Positions 8,371-17,260 of a stretch of 38,746 nt of DNA are shown here, in pieces. Every line of letters starts with the position of its first letter. The first letter of the stretch is position 1. Source of the stretch: Fidelibacterota bacterium (GTDB lineage Bacteria > Fidelibacterota > Marinisomatia > Marinisomatales > JABMOV01). The stretch spans positions 1-38,746 of the forward strand of contig JABMOV010000180.1 of assembly GCA_013203145.1 (NCBI GenBank). Reading direction: 5' to 3'. The notes under the pieces were generated by a model. That model saw only the letters and a program-made list of their open reading frames with translations. It ran no database searches and was not told where the DNA came from. Both the position numbers and the translations under genes were made by a program.

Positions 8371-9311
8371 TTAATAAGATTATCTATATAATTTGAAAGA
8401 TGGGACTGGAATTTATTATCACTTTTTTTCCATAAAAACCGAATCGCTTCCAACACTGCAATCCTATGCCAGGTTTCATTCTGATGTAATTCAAGTTTAA
8501 TGATGCGTTCAGCCAACTCAATATAATCAGGGTTATCGTATTTTTGTTTAGGATTTGGCTCAACAGATGAATTTTTATGATTGTCATTTTTCTTTGTAGT
8601 AAGCCAATGAGATATTTCACGTCGAAATCCATTTTGGCGAACTGATTCCAATTCCCACAATCGCCAACATGCTGCAAATGTTATAATATCATTAGTACTC
8701 CCGACACTAATTATTTGCGGGAATATCTCCTCGGGCGTTACTGGCGTTCTTGTGTGTGGCTCAGGTATCGGATATTGCTTTAGATGGTTTATCGCTGATT
8801 TTATCCCAGTCCAATGTTGCTTCGTTGCTTGATAGAATATAGTGCTTCGCTGTAAATGGTAAAAAAATGAAGCATGGTGCTCTACACGTTGTAATCCCAA
8901 TTCCGTTAAAATTTCTAGAACCGAACCTTTATGCTCAGCTGCAAGAAATAATGAAGCAGCATGCTTCTCAGCGGTTGACCATTCTTTTTCCTGAATAGCA
9001 TCCTCCATGTCCATAATAAATATGGGATTTGTAATTCCGCCACTGCCAACATCATTTAGAATGGTATTATCCTCATGAACAGATTCAATTTTGTCGATTG
9101 TAGTGTACAGGTATTCTAATAAATACACTGGTGGGTTTTCTTTGTTATCACCAATAATGTTTTTTAATGCATTGACGAAAATGATAGGATGGATTTCAGT
9201 ATTTGACTCACACAACATTGCGAGATCAAGACAGGTACGCAAAAACACAGGGAGGTCGTTTCCGCCCAAAAGTGCAGCGTTAAATTGCTGCTTGAGGTTT
9301 TGTTTAACCAT
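8367..9311 (-). CDS. Unrecognised helical protein
   Basis: I do not recognise this protein of about 314 residues. It is predicted almost wholly helical and soluble, with no signal peptide, and is rich in His, Trp and Gln. Landmarks are EIHPIIFVNALKNIIG near the N-terminus, a central HHASFFYHLQRSTIFYQ segment and a C-terminal helix pair around ETWHRIAVLEAIRFLWKK. Regularly spaced His on helices could bind a metal or cofactor, but nothing proves this. The longer reading from 9338 overlaps the flavin reductase gene by 19 bases; the ATG at 9311 begins 8 bases after that stop and is preferred. Its stop overlaps the hydrolase start (ATGA). Co-transcription with a flavin reductase and an MBL hydrolase is the only functional hint. 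Confidence 0.8.
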   Translation of the reverse strand: MVKQNLKQQFNAALLGGNDLPVFLRTCLDLAMLCESNTEIHPIIFVNALKNIIGDNKENPPVYLLEYLYTTIDKIESVHEDNTILNDVGSGGITNPIFIMDMEDAIQEKEWSTAEKHAASLFLAAEHKGSVLEILTELGLQRVEHHASFFYHLQRSTIFYQATKQHWTGIKSAINHLKQYPIPEPHTRTPVTPEEIFPQIISVGSTNDIITFAACWRLWELESVRQNGFRREISHWLTTKKNDNHKNSSVEPNPKQKYDNPDYIELAERIIKLELHQNETWHRIAVLEAIRFLWKKSDNKFQSHLSNYIDNLIK

Positions 9312-9319
9312 TGCGGTGA

Positions 9320-9796
9320 TTAACCGCCATAATGCCAATTGGTATGATGCATGGACAGGATATCACTATCCTCACGGAGAATTGTATTGGTGACTTCAGT
9401 GATGAAAATATGATGGTCACCTTCTGGTACAATTTCTTTGACTATTACTTCAAGAATCATTGGAGAATCATCCAATAATGGAATATTTCTTTCATTCAAT
9501 GAATAACGATAACCATTGATTAGGTTCTCATCTATTTTTTTAATTTTGAAAAAAGATGCTACCATATCTTGTTGATCCCTGGAGGGAAAGTGGATCGCTA
9601 AAGTATTTCCCTTTTTTGCAGCACTATATATACTTGAATCCGCCCGCATGGCCAGAGTAATAAGTGGCGGATCCATAGAGGTTTGAGTCAAAAATGAAAT
9701 AACAGCACCTGTGGGACCATCGTGGGTCATTCCTGTTACAATATATAATCCTGTACTAATTTTTCGTAAAATTGTCTTTCTATGGCTTAGATCCAT
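9320..9796 (-). CDS. Flavin reductase-like FMN-binding protein
   Basis: A 158-residue protein of the flavin-reductase-like split-barrel family. The N-terminus LRKISTGLYIVTG, the middle SFLTQTSMDPPLITLAMR (typical flavin-binding strand with the DPP turn) and SAAKKGNTLAIHFPS match the family well. Members either supply reduced flavin to a partner oxygenase or use FMN for their own oxidoreduction. The neighbouring unrecognised helical protein and MBL hydrolase are the obvious candidate partners. The first 17 bases overlap the end of the lipoprotein gene upstream. Confidence 0.85.
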   Translation of the reverse strand: MDLSHRKTILRKISTGLYIVTGMTHDGPTGAVISFLTQTSMDPPLITLAMRADSSIYSAAKKGNTLAIHFPSRDQQDMVASFFKIKKIDENLINGYRYSLNERNIPLLDDSPMILEVIVKEIVPEGDHHIFITEVTNTILREDSDILSMHHTNWHYGG

Positions 9797-10460
9797 TAAC
9801 CTTTTTTCCCGTCATTATATAGAATCTGATGGATATTCCTGTTAATCGTGAATATTCCGAGGGCAATCCAGAATCAGAAATATGCGGTGTATCTCCATAA
9901 CGAGTTATATTCTCTGGATCATCCCATTTCCAACTAGGACTAAAAACCTTCCCAAGTGGCATGGCACTTGAGTCATGGAAATACCCTATCTCAAAACCAG
10001 TTCGTGCCCATGGTTGCATCCCAAATAGTAATCCCATCCGCGTACTCGTTCCACCGCTTACACCAACAGGAATATACATTCCGCGAAGTCCCCACCAAAA
10101 AACGAATGGCGACTTTTCGCCTTTTTGCTTCCCTTGATAAAATTTATAGTATGTGGCATCAATATTATAATTTGGATTAAAACTCCATGCCAGATTTAAT
10201 ACATCCCATTTATTTTCTTTTGAATATAACAAACGGCTATAATCAATACCGGCTCCTCCAACCAAGACACCCATTCGAAATCCAAGATTGCTTTGATCGG
10301 TCAACGCTGTACGATAATAATAGTACGGAAGAACATTTTCCACTGAAAACACCCAACCTCGTTCAGTATCACCCTTTTTCATCCTAGTAGTACTAACTTG
10401 GGGATGGGTAGCGCATCCTGTGAGAAATATAATCCACGATATGAGTATAATCTTCTTCAT
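9780..10460 (-). CDS. Predicted lipoprotein, unknown function
   Basis: A 226-residue exported lipoprotein. The signal peptide is MKKIILISWIIFLTGC, with lipobox LTGC giving lipidation at Cys16. The mature part is rich in aromatic residues and glycine with alternating strands (LPYYYYRTALTDQSNLGFR, LSRLLYSKENKWDVLNLAW-like stretches), which suggests a small beta-barrel or beta-sandwich at the outer membrane; I see no known catalytic motif. It precedes the flavin reductase gene and overlaps it by 17 bases. The 83 bp upstream, before the stop of the Fn3 protein gene, hold a short AGTTTCAAGG direct repeat. Confidence 0.75.
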   Translation of the reverse strand: MKKIILISWIIFLTGCATHPQVSTTRMKKGDTERGWVFSVENVLPYYYYRTALTDQSNLGFRMGVLVGGAGIDYSRLLYSKENKWDVLNLAWSFNPNYNIDATYYKFYQGKQKGEKSPFVFWWGLRGMYIPVGVSGGTSTRMGLLFGMQPWARTGFEIGYFHDSSAMPLGKVFSPSWKWDDPENITRYGDTPHISDSGLPSEYSRLTGISIRFYIMTGKKVNGSKP

Positions 10461-10472
10461 GTTGTTATGCGG

Positions 10473-10503
10473 AGTTTCAAGGTAAAAGGTTCAAGTTTCA
10501 AGG
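10473..10503. repeat. Short direct repeat AGTTTCAAGG
   Basis: Two perfect 10-base copies of AGTTTCAAGG occur at 10473-10482 and 10494-10503, in the 83 bp gap between the lipoprotein start and the stop of the sorting-domain protein. The spacing of 21 bases puts both on one helix face. They could be a repeated regulator site for the lipoprotein gene or a small slippage product; the sequence alone cannot decide. Confidence 0.4.
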
Positions 10504-10543
10504 ATTAATTATAAGAAAGAGATACAGAAAATAATAGTATATT

Positions 10544-12316
10544 TTATTTCAAGTAGATCATTTTCCGACTATATGACACAGGCAAAAAGTTGTCGATTTC
10601 GGCATAAACGGTGAAAAAATATACTCCACTGGCATGATGAGCACCGAGCCATTGATATGAATATCGACCACTATTAAGTGGCAATTGTTCTATAAAGGAC
10701 TCCACAACACGACCAGTTGCGTCAGAAATATGAAGCGTTACGGTAGCATCTTGTAATAAATCGAATGAAATAGTTGTACCGCTATTAAATGGGTTGGGAT
10801 AATTCTGATAAAGAGCAAATACTTCCGGGACAGCTAATTTTTGCGTCTCATACGCTTCTTTCTCATTAGACTTCCCAAAGGATGTCCATTGCGCTTCTTT
10901 CCACATCTTGCCATTTGGATTTCGTGCAATATGTGTCTGTTCATCATATGATAATATGATGCTTTCATTCCATACAGCTTCATTGATTTCGTGCGCCTGA
11001 TATCCATGAATCCAAAATGTTGGGTTCGTATCAGGATTCACAAGCGTGAATACACTATCAATATATACGTCTTCGTATGAAGACAATTCATTTATTGTCC
11101 AGAGAATTGAATCGTTGATTGTAATATTATAATTGGGATTAATTCCAGCGGGGACATATAACTCAATTGATAATTGATTTGTTTCTGAATTGTAACCCAA
11201 TTCATTAATAAAGTAATCTGTTGCGTTACTTTGTTCTTCCATAAAACGGTTTGGGATAATATTATTGAAAACATCAATTTTATATCCTGAATCATGGAAG
11301 TCGATAGATCTACGGTCCAATATTTGTCCATTATAAACAATGTCGACTGAAGACCAATATTCAGGAATCTGTACTTGAATTTTTCTGTTGGCACTCAGTG
11401 TGTCAGGAATAATCACTTCAATCCCCTGATCTTTATACATAAGAAAAATCTGATTATCACGAAATGTAATAAGTTCAAGATCAACAACGACAAGATCAGA
11501 ATTCAATCGGCTTAAAGCGGAAATTCTGATTGGGGGAAGCGTCGTAACATGATCCTGAAATTGTTGAATATTGTCCTGTATAACATCTATCTGTTCTGAT
11601 AAATATTCTTTTGCATGACTCAGTTCATTTTCCCATTCTGCTGGAGTCATTAGCAAATAGTTTCGATAAGTGGACTCCGATTCCTGAATTGCTGTTTCAA
11701 AATCAATGACCAACGAATCTATTGATTCCATTATGGTATATAATTCAATTTCAAATAGTTCTCGAATTGAGCCATATTTAGATAAAGCTTCTAAATCTAA
11801 CGAATCATTTTGAATCAAGGCTTTAAAATGGGGAAGTATTTGAGCAATTTGTGATTCACCAATATCTTGAAGTGCCTGTTGGTAGATTTCATTCCAAGAA
11901 TTAAAAACTATTTCATTATTATGAATTTCCCCTTCAATATCATCTGGGATTTTCAACCTGTTGAAGGCTGGATGTTCGCTGGAACTTCCATATATAATTC
12001 CGTCAATTCCCTCTAACTCAACTAAATAGAAATATCGTTGTCCCGGAATAATAGAACTATCAAGATATCGATTTGTGTTCTCATATATTTCAGCTATTGA
12101 GGTGAATGGCGATGTATAATCTTCTGTTCGATAAACGGTAATTTTACTGACCACAATTCCGTCTGGTATTGACCAATCAAGCAAGATAGATTTTGAATCA
12201 GAATAGGTGCTTAACTCAACATGGTCTTCAAGAATGATGGGTACTTCTTCAGCATAGCCCGAGATTCCAAAGACACTGATAGCAATAAAGAGTAATATCT
12301 GGATTGATTTATTCAT
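10544..12316 (-). CDS. Secreted Fn3-like protein with T9SS-type sorting domain
   Basis: A 590-residue exported protein. Residues 1-22 are a signal peptide (MNKSIQILLFIAISVFGISG then AEEVP). Residues about 30-115 look like a fibronectin type III domain, with ITVYRTED and GQRYFYLVELEG strands. Residues 130-260 are predicted helical/coiled, rich in Glu and Gln, and two more beta-rich domains follow. The last 85 residues, starting at YPNPFN (506), form the FlgD-like / Por-secretion type A sorting domain, including TVTLHISDATGRVV, the SGVYFF strand and the basic tail SRKMIYLK. In the family this tail directs export through the type IX secretion system and is usually cleaved and replaced by a surface anchor. 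No enzymatic motif is seen; an adhesin or structural role is a guess. Confidence 0.85.
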   Translation of the reverse strand: MNKSIQILLFIAISVFGISGYAEEVPIILEDHVELSTYSDSKSILLDWSIPDGIVVSKITVYRTEDYTSPFTSIAEIYENTNRYLDSSIIPGQRYFYLVELEGIDGIIYGSSSEHPAFNRLKIPDDIEGEIHNNEIVFNSWNEIYQQALQDIGESQIAQILPHFKALIQNDSLDLEALSKYGSIRELFEIELYTIMESIDSLVIDFETAIQESESTYRNYLLMTPAEWENELSHAKEYLSEQIDVIQDNIQQFQDHVTTLPPIRISALSRLNSDLVVVDLELITFRDNQIFLMYKDQGIEVIIPDTLSANRKIQVQIPEYWSSVDIVYNGQILDRRSIDFHDSGYKIDVFNNIIPNRFMEEQSNATDYFINELGYNSETNQLSIELYVPAGINPNYNITINDSILWTINELSSYEDVYIDSVFTLVNPDTNPTFWIHGYQAHEINEAVWNESIILSYDEQTHIARNPNGKMWKEAQWTSFGKSNEKEAYETQKLAVPEVFALYQNYPNPFNSGTTISFDLLQDATVTLHISDATGRVVESFIEQLPLNSGRYSYQWLGAHHASGVYFFTVYAEIDNFLPVSYSRKMIYLK

Positions 12317-12438
12317 TGATCTGTTGATCGGGTGAGGTTCAATTTGACTCCATTCTAATAAGAAATCAAGTGAATTCCTTTCGCCTAGTAATTATACTCT
12401 AGATGAAACAAATAAAGCCAGTATTATTGTACGAACAC

Positions 12439-14136
12439 TTATTTTAGGAGTGTTACTTTTCTGATACTGGACCCTCCAGCCCATTGTAATTTCAAAATAT
12501 AAATCCCTGATGACATTTCTTGTGCATTCCATGAAAATTCTTTGGTTCCATTGGAAATTCTGCCAGCGAATAAGTCAGATATTCGCCTTCCATTCAAATC
12601 AAAAACTGACACCATAATTTCTTCATCAATTGGAGCATTGATATTTATACTAATTGTCGGATTAAATGGATTTGGATACACAGATGAAATCGCATACGAT
12701 TCAGGAATCGTTCCACTAGGTTCCAACGATTGAGTCGGTTCATATTGGATGGCGTCCCATGTTTGAACAATTCCCCAACCATAATCATTATCAGGATTAT
12801 CCGCTTGGGTTGCTGTCATCATCATTGCTTCTCTGACTGTCATAGCATCCCAATCTGGATGAGCGCTTAAAATGACTGCAGCTACGCCTCCAACCAGAGG
12901 TGTGGCTAAAGAGGTTCCATTCGCGGATGTATAACCATTTGTATGCGGTAAAACGCAATAAGTTTGAGAACCACGTGCACACACTTCGGGTTTTGTTCTG
13001 CCATCATATGTTGGACCGTGAGAACTGAAATAGGAAAGTGTTCCACTACTAGTTACAGCACCAACAGAAATAACTGAATCAGCATCTGCCGGAGCTATCA
13101 TATAATAAGTTATAGGATCGTTGCATGGATCGTTAGGTGCTGGATAAGCACCCTCATTCCCCATTGCAGTAACACAGACCATTCCCAATCCAGCGGCAAT
13201 ATCAATGGCATTGGTAGTCACTGCTGTTTCACCATCTAAATCGCAATATGTATACCAATCCAGGTATCCTAATGATGTTGAAACTACATCGGCACCATTG
13301 GCTTCACCCCATTCTAATCCCGCAACATAATTATCTTCCTCAGCCTCAATTTCTTGGGTTACATCTTCAGTTTTTGCTAAAAGATATTCTGCACTATACG
13401 CTGGTCCGATTAGTGTATCAGGCCAATATCCAGCCATGGTTGAGAGCACCATCGTTCCATGCCTATCCTGATTCCAAGATGATTCTTCAGTCGTCTCATT
13501 CGCACAAACCGAATCATCATTGATAACATCCCATTGTGCAATGAGATTAAGATGATCAAAAGCCTGGTGTTCCAACCAGAAACCTGTATCCATAACAAGT
13601 ATGCGTATTCCGTACCCAAAATAATCATTATCGTGTGCTGTATGCACTTGAATTTGTTCAATTTGGTCCCACGATACACCGTAACGTAATGTGTCAGCGC
13701 GAAATGAAACGGGATTTTTACCTGTTGTTGATTCGATTAGATTTTTTCGCTTATACTTCAATACAGGTTCGATTTTATCTATAAATTGAAATTGATCCAA
13801 ATGATGCAATTGTTCTTGCGTCACAATAGCTGAAACAGAATTAAACCACCGGCTTTGATGGATAATGTTAATTCCTATTTCTTCCAACTCACCAATATAG
13901 CTTTGGCTAACATGTATATCTTCCCAACGTTGACTCGTAATACTTGATTTTGATCGTCTAGCAATAGTTTTTTCATTTAACGGTAAAGTCTGGGTGCCAT
14001 CTTTTGAGTCAAAATAAATCCAAACACGATATTGATTATCTCCGCGATTGCCTGAAGTATATACAGAAGGTGATACCGTAGAATTGGCGCATAAATACCC
14101 AAAACCTAAAATTGTTAAACAAACTAATCGTTTCAT
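12439..14136 (-). CDS. Subtilisin-like serine protease (S8) with sorting domain
   Basis: A 565-residue secreted subtilase. After the signal peptide (residues 1-18) comes an inhibitory prodomain-like region to about 165. The catalytic triad is Asp183 (VMDTGFW), His226 (DRHGTMVLS) and Ser409 (ANGTSLATPLVGG), with the oxyanion Asn327 in TAMGNEGAY. The last 79 residues start at YPNPFN (487) and end in the basic tail SIRKVTLLK, a Por/T9SS-type sorting domain, so the enzyme is probably exposed at the surface or released. The start codon overlaps the stop of the M14 carboxypeptidase gene by four bases, so the two peptidases are coupled and could act in sequence, endoprotease then carboxypeptidase. 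Confidence 0.93.
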   Translation of the reverse strand: MKRLVCLTILGFGYLCANSTVSPSVYTSGNRGDNQYRVWIYFDSKDGTQTLPLNEKTIARRSKSSITSQRWEDIHVSQSYIGELEEIGINIIHQSRWFNSVSAIVTQEQLHHLDQFQFIDKIEPVLKYKRKNLIESTTGKNPVSFRADTLRYGVSWDQIEQIQVHTAHDNDYFGYGIRILVMDTGFWLEHQAFDHLNLIAQWDVINDDSVCANETTEESSWNQDRHGTMVLSTMAGYWPDTLIGPAYSAEYLLAKTEDVTQEIEAEEDNYVAGLEWGEANGADVVSTSLGYLDWYTYCDLDGETAVTTNAIDIAAGLGMVCVTAMGNEGAYPAPNDPCNDPITYYMIAPADADSVISVGAVTSSGTLSYFSSHGPTYDGRTKPEVCARGSQTYCVLPHTNGYTSANGTSLATPLVGGVAAVILSAHPDWDAMTVREAMMMTATQADNPDNDYGWGIVQTWDAIQYEPTQSLEPSGTIPESYAISSVYPNPFNPTISININAPIDEEIMVSVFDLNGRRISDLFAGRISNGTKEFSWNAQEMSSGIYILKLQWAGGSSIRKVTLLK

Positions 14137-15902
14137 TCAATCTCCATAATAATATTTACTAATTCTATTAAATCTTCTATCGTGATGTTTCCATCGCTAT
14201 TTAAGTCTGCGATATATTCCATAAAATTGGATATATCTCCATTTTCTAATAATATTTCTGCAAGTGCCTGTACATCAAATATATTTTGTGCTAAATCGGT
14301 AACAATATCCCCAGGTAATGCAGCAGGCGAGCCCACTCTGAAAATAACGATTTCATTATGCGGTAAACTAAGACTGTCATTAACGGTTACCTGAAAACCT
14401 GAATCTTCGCCTTCAATTGCGTCAAAAGGGATGACACAATCAACTTGAACTTCCTGTATTTCGCGAGACCCTAAATATCTTATTGTATCAGAAATATTAA
14501 TGATTGACACAAAATCATTTAGCACTTCAATATCAATATTAACTTCACCGTTAGATGGTAACAAGCCACGGTTTTGGATACTGAGAATGAAACTGATAAA
14601 TCCCCCTGCACCAGTAGTCGATGTGGAATATTCAACATCTACGAGGGCTGGATCACTTCCAGCAACCAATGAAAATATCTTATTTTGATATAATTGATCC
14701 TGACATAAGGGTAAAACACGATTTTCTGATGGCCAAAAATAATCCGAAGGAGAACCTATCTCTGGCAAATAGGATAATAAGCCCAAGGTGCCATACGACC
14801 AATCTACCGCATCACCATTTACACCATAACCAAGCAATTCTGTACCAGTACCAACAGAATATTCATTTTCCGTTGTCATCCATTCCCCAATTTCAGTAAT
14901 CATTGAATAGTCTGGTTCCGGAGGATAATCTCCGCTGCCAAATGAATGAATTAACACATTGCCATAAGCATGATAGTGCATAATATTTTGGAAATCTTGT
15001 CCCAAAACAAAATCCCTGAGATGGCTAGTTTCAGGCTCCGAAAATGGAGCCGACCCTCTGAATGTTGTATAACATGGATCGGGAGACGATCCGTTATCAT
15101 CTGCTCCCCAATCGTATTCATAATTCCTATTTAAATCAACACCGCGGGATGTACCAGTTCCGCATCCAGTATCTCGTCTGTTTTTTCGATGATATCCTGG
15201 GGATCCATTTTGATTATAGTAATTTTCATTCCATGTATATCCATCTGGATTAAGTATCGGTACAAACCATAATTCCCGTTGGTTTACAAGAAATGTTACT
15301 TCATCATCAACATCATAATTTTCACAGAGATGTTGAACGTAGTAAAATAAATTCATCATCCCCAATGGTTCACGGGCGTGCGTTAAACCTGTAAAGAGTA
15401 CTTCCGGTTCTGTTTCATTTGAATCTGGATTATCTGATACTTTGAATGCCCATATATCACGTCCCTCAATCGTTTGTCCTATACTCATTTTTTCGGATAC
15501 GATATTTGGGTAGATCAATGAAAAAGTATCCATTCGGGCGACGGCCTCATCGAATGTATAATTCCCTTGTAAGGATCCCAGAGGAAACTCTCGCTGTACT
15601 GCAGGTTTATTTTGGGATTTCGTCCAAGCGCCCAAGTCATCAATAATTATATCAAATACGATGGAACGAGAGTCAATCCTTTCCACTTGATCATCTCTCG
15701 CGACCAATTCAATAAATTGACCGCTTTCACTATAAGAATGATCTATGGGTATCCCTACACTATGTAATTCTTCTAACATAGAATAGGTTGGATTCCAGAC
15801 GCGGATTACCTGATAAGTCTCTTTTTCAAATGATTGCCCAGTGACAATACAAATGATTAAAGAAAGACCCATGATTATCTTTACATAGTTTTTAATATGC
15901 AC
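14133..15902 (-). CDS. Secreted M14 zinc carboxypeptidase with dockerin-like tail
   Basis: Numbering is from GTG at 15902 (589 aa). That start gives a signal peptide with a basic n-region (HIKNYVK, then MGLSLIICIVTG), nine bases after the citrate synthase stop. TTG at 15929 would overlap citrate synthase by 19 bases and bring in acidic residues; ATG at 15872 loses the basic residues. Residues 25-90 look like a prodomain. The peptidase domain has zinc ligands His175 and Glu178 (THAREPLG) and a His in MHYHAYGN near 310, the substrate-binding VDLNRNYEYDW segment, and catalytic Glu381 in LPEIGSP. A beta-sandwich follows. The last 60 residues resemble a type I dockerin: a clear calcium loop DLNSDGNITIEDL after a weaker copy. 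There is no YPNPFN sorting domain. Confidence 0.9.
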   Translation of the reverse strand: MHIKNYVKIIMGLSLIICIVTGQSFEKETYQVIRVWNPTYSMLEELHSVGIPIDHSYSESGQFIELVARDDQVERIDSRSIVFDIIIDDLGAWTKSQNKPAVQREFPLGSLQGNYTFDEAVARMDTFSLIYPNIVSEKMSIGQTIEGRDIWAFKVSDNPDSNETEPEVLFTGLTHAREPLGMMNLFYYVQHLCENYDVDDEVTFLVNQRELWFVPILNPDGYTWNENYYNQNGSPGYHRKNRRDTGCGTGTSRGVDLNRNYEYDWGADDNGSSPDPCYTTFRGSAPFSEPETSHLRDFVLGQDFQNIMHYHAYGNVLIHSFGSGDYPPEPDYSMITEIGEWMTTENEYSVGTGTELLGYGVNGDAVDWSYGTLGLLSYLPEIGSPSDYFWPSENRVLPLCQDQLYQNKIFSLVAGSDPALVDVEYSTSTTGAGGFISFILSIQNRGLLPSNGEVNIDIEVLNDFVSIINISDTIRYLGSREIQEVQVDCVIPFDAIEGEDSGFQVTVNDSLSLPHNEIVIFRVGSPAALPGDIVTDLAQNIFDVQALAEILLENGDISNFMEYIADLNSDGNITIEDLIELVNIIMEIE

Positions 15903-15910
15903 ATATGAAT

Positions 15911-17179
15911 CTACTGATTCTTGATCCAATCCGTAGTGACTGATTTAGGTCGTGTGATAGGCATACCAAGTGCACGATTTACTACCATCTGTGATACCAT
16001 ACCCATGGCACGGGAAATACTAAATAGTACAGTATAAAAACTGAACTCTGTTAATCCATAATGGTAAAGTAATGCCCCAGACGCAGCATCAACATTTGGC
16101 CAAGGATTTTTTGCCTTCCCTTGTTCTTTTAGTACCTCTGGTACAATGTTGAATATTTTTTGTACTATTGAGAAAACATCATCATTTTGGATATGCTCAT
16201 TCCCAAATTCCATAAACGCCGTGAATCGTGGATCTGGGCACCGTAAAACTGCATGACCATATCCTGGAATAACACGACCACTATTAAGTCTTTCCCAAGT
16301 GAAGTCAGTTAATTCTTCATCCGTAGGAACGCCTTTGAAATGGTCGCGAATCTCCAGTACAAATTTCAAACATTCTTGATTGGCTAATCCATGGAGAGGC
16401 CCAGCTAAACCATTTAATCCTGCAGAAACTGAGTAATAAGGATCAGATAATGCTGATGCCACTGTTAAAGCGCTAAAAGCTGAAACATTACCACCTTCAT
16501 GATCGCAATGGAGCATAAGATAAAGTCGCATTAGTTTTTTGAGGTCACCAGTTGGATCATCCAAGCCCATCATGTGTGCGAAATTTGCACCCCAATCCAA
16601 GCTTTTATCAATTTCAATTCGCGAACCTTTATCAAATCGCATTCTATAAATACCAGCGGCAATATTTGGAAGCTTCGCTACTAAGCGAATTCCATCATCA
16701 AGTATGGCTTTCCAATAATCTTGTTTTTGCAATCCTTCATCATAGCGTTTTTTGAAAATAGATTCTCTTTCCATTACCAGGATTGCCGTATTAAACATGA
16801 CCATTGGATGGGAATCTTTCGGCATCGCACTTAATACATCCCAAACATAATCTGGGACTTCTCCATGTTCTGTCAGTTGATTCTGTAAATCTTTTAATCC
16901 TTCGTCGTCTGGTAGTTCGCCCGTCAACAGTAAAAAGAAAACCTCTTCAGGTAAAATTTTAGTGATTTCTAAAAGCGGGAATCCTCTGATTATTAATCCT
17001 GTATCAGCAGAAACCGCAGAAGTGTCACACACCAATCCTTTGATGCCACGCATTCCGCCATAGGCCTGAGAGACAGTGACATTACTGATGATATCTTGAC
17101 CTTTTTCCTCAATGACTTGTTTTACTTCGTAGCGCCAATCAGGAATTTTTTTCTTTAGCGTATTTAATAGTTTTGACAT
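15911..17179 (-). CDS. gltA: Citrate synthase, mitochondrial-like type
   Basis: Citrate synthase condenses oxaloacetate and acetyl-CoA, the entry step of the TCA cycle. The ATG at 17179 sits behind GGGGAAAG and gives 422 residues starting MSKLLNTLKKKIPDWRYEV; a GTG at 17227 is an unlikely longer start. Active-site histidines are His227 (HCDHEGGN), His263 (GPLHGLANQE) and His309 (GYGHAVLRCPDPR), with catalytic Asp364 in NVDAASGALL. The sequence matches the eukaryotic/mitochondrial group rather than the NADH-regulated hexameric enzymes of Gammaproteobacteria; such genes occur in several bacterial phyla. It lies 33-81 bp downstream of malic enzyme on the same strand, consistent with joint handling of C4 acids and acetyl-CoA. 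Confidence 0.95.
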   Translation of the reverse strand: MSKLLNTLKKKIPDWRYEVKQVIEEKGQDIISNVTVSQAYGGMRGIKGLVCDTSAVSADTGLIIRGFPLLEITKILPEEVFFLLLTGELPDDEGLKDLQNQLTEHGEVPDYVWDVLSAMPKDSHPMVMFNTAILVMERESIFKKRYDEGLQKQDYWKAILDDGIRLVAKLPNIAAGIYRMRFDKGSRIEIDKSLDWGANFAHMMGLDDPTGDLKKLMRLYLMLHCDHEGGNVSAFSALTVASALSDPYYSVSAGLNGLAGPLHGLANQECLKFVLEIRDHFKGVPTDEELTDFTWERLNSGRVIPGYGHAVLRCPDPRFTAFMEFGNEHIQNDDVFSIVQKIFNIVPEVLKEQGKAKNPWPNVDAASGALLYHYGLTEFSFYTVLFSISRAMGMVSQMVVNRALGMPITRPKSVTTDWIKNQ

Positions 17180-17260
17180 TTCTTTCCCCTTTCGAAAAGA
17201 TAGAAGGAATTTGACTTCAGGAGTCACATTTCCCCTATGGATTAATTATAATAAAACCTG

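Noticed and set aside
11092..11394. 100-aa minus-strand frame
   Set aside because: A shifted frame inside the Fn3/sorting-domain protein gene, without a ribosome site or family motif.
14133..15902. Cellulosome interpretation of the dockerin-like tail
   Set aside because: No cohesin, scaffoldin or glycoside hydrolase is seen in the window; dockerin-like ends occur in many non-cellulosomal secreted proteins.
15903..15929. TTG start at 15929 for the M14 carboxypeptidase
   Set aside because: It overlaps citrate synthase and puts acidic residues before the signal peptide; the GTG at 15902 gives a better signal sequence.
17180..17227. GTG start at 17227 for citrate synthase
   Set aside because: The ATG at 17179 has a strong ribosome site and matches the usual N-terminus.
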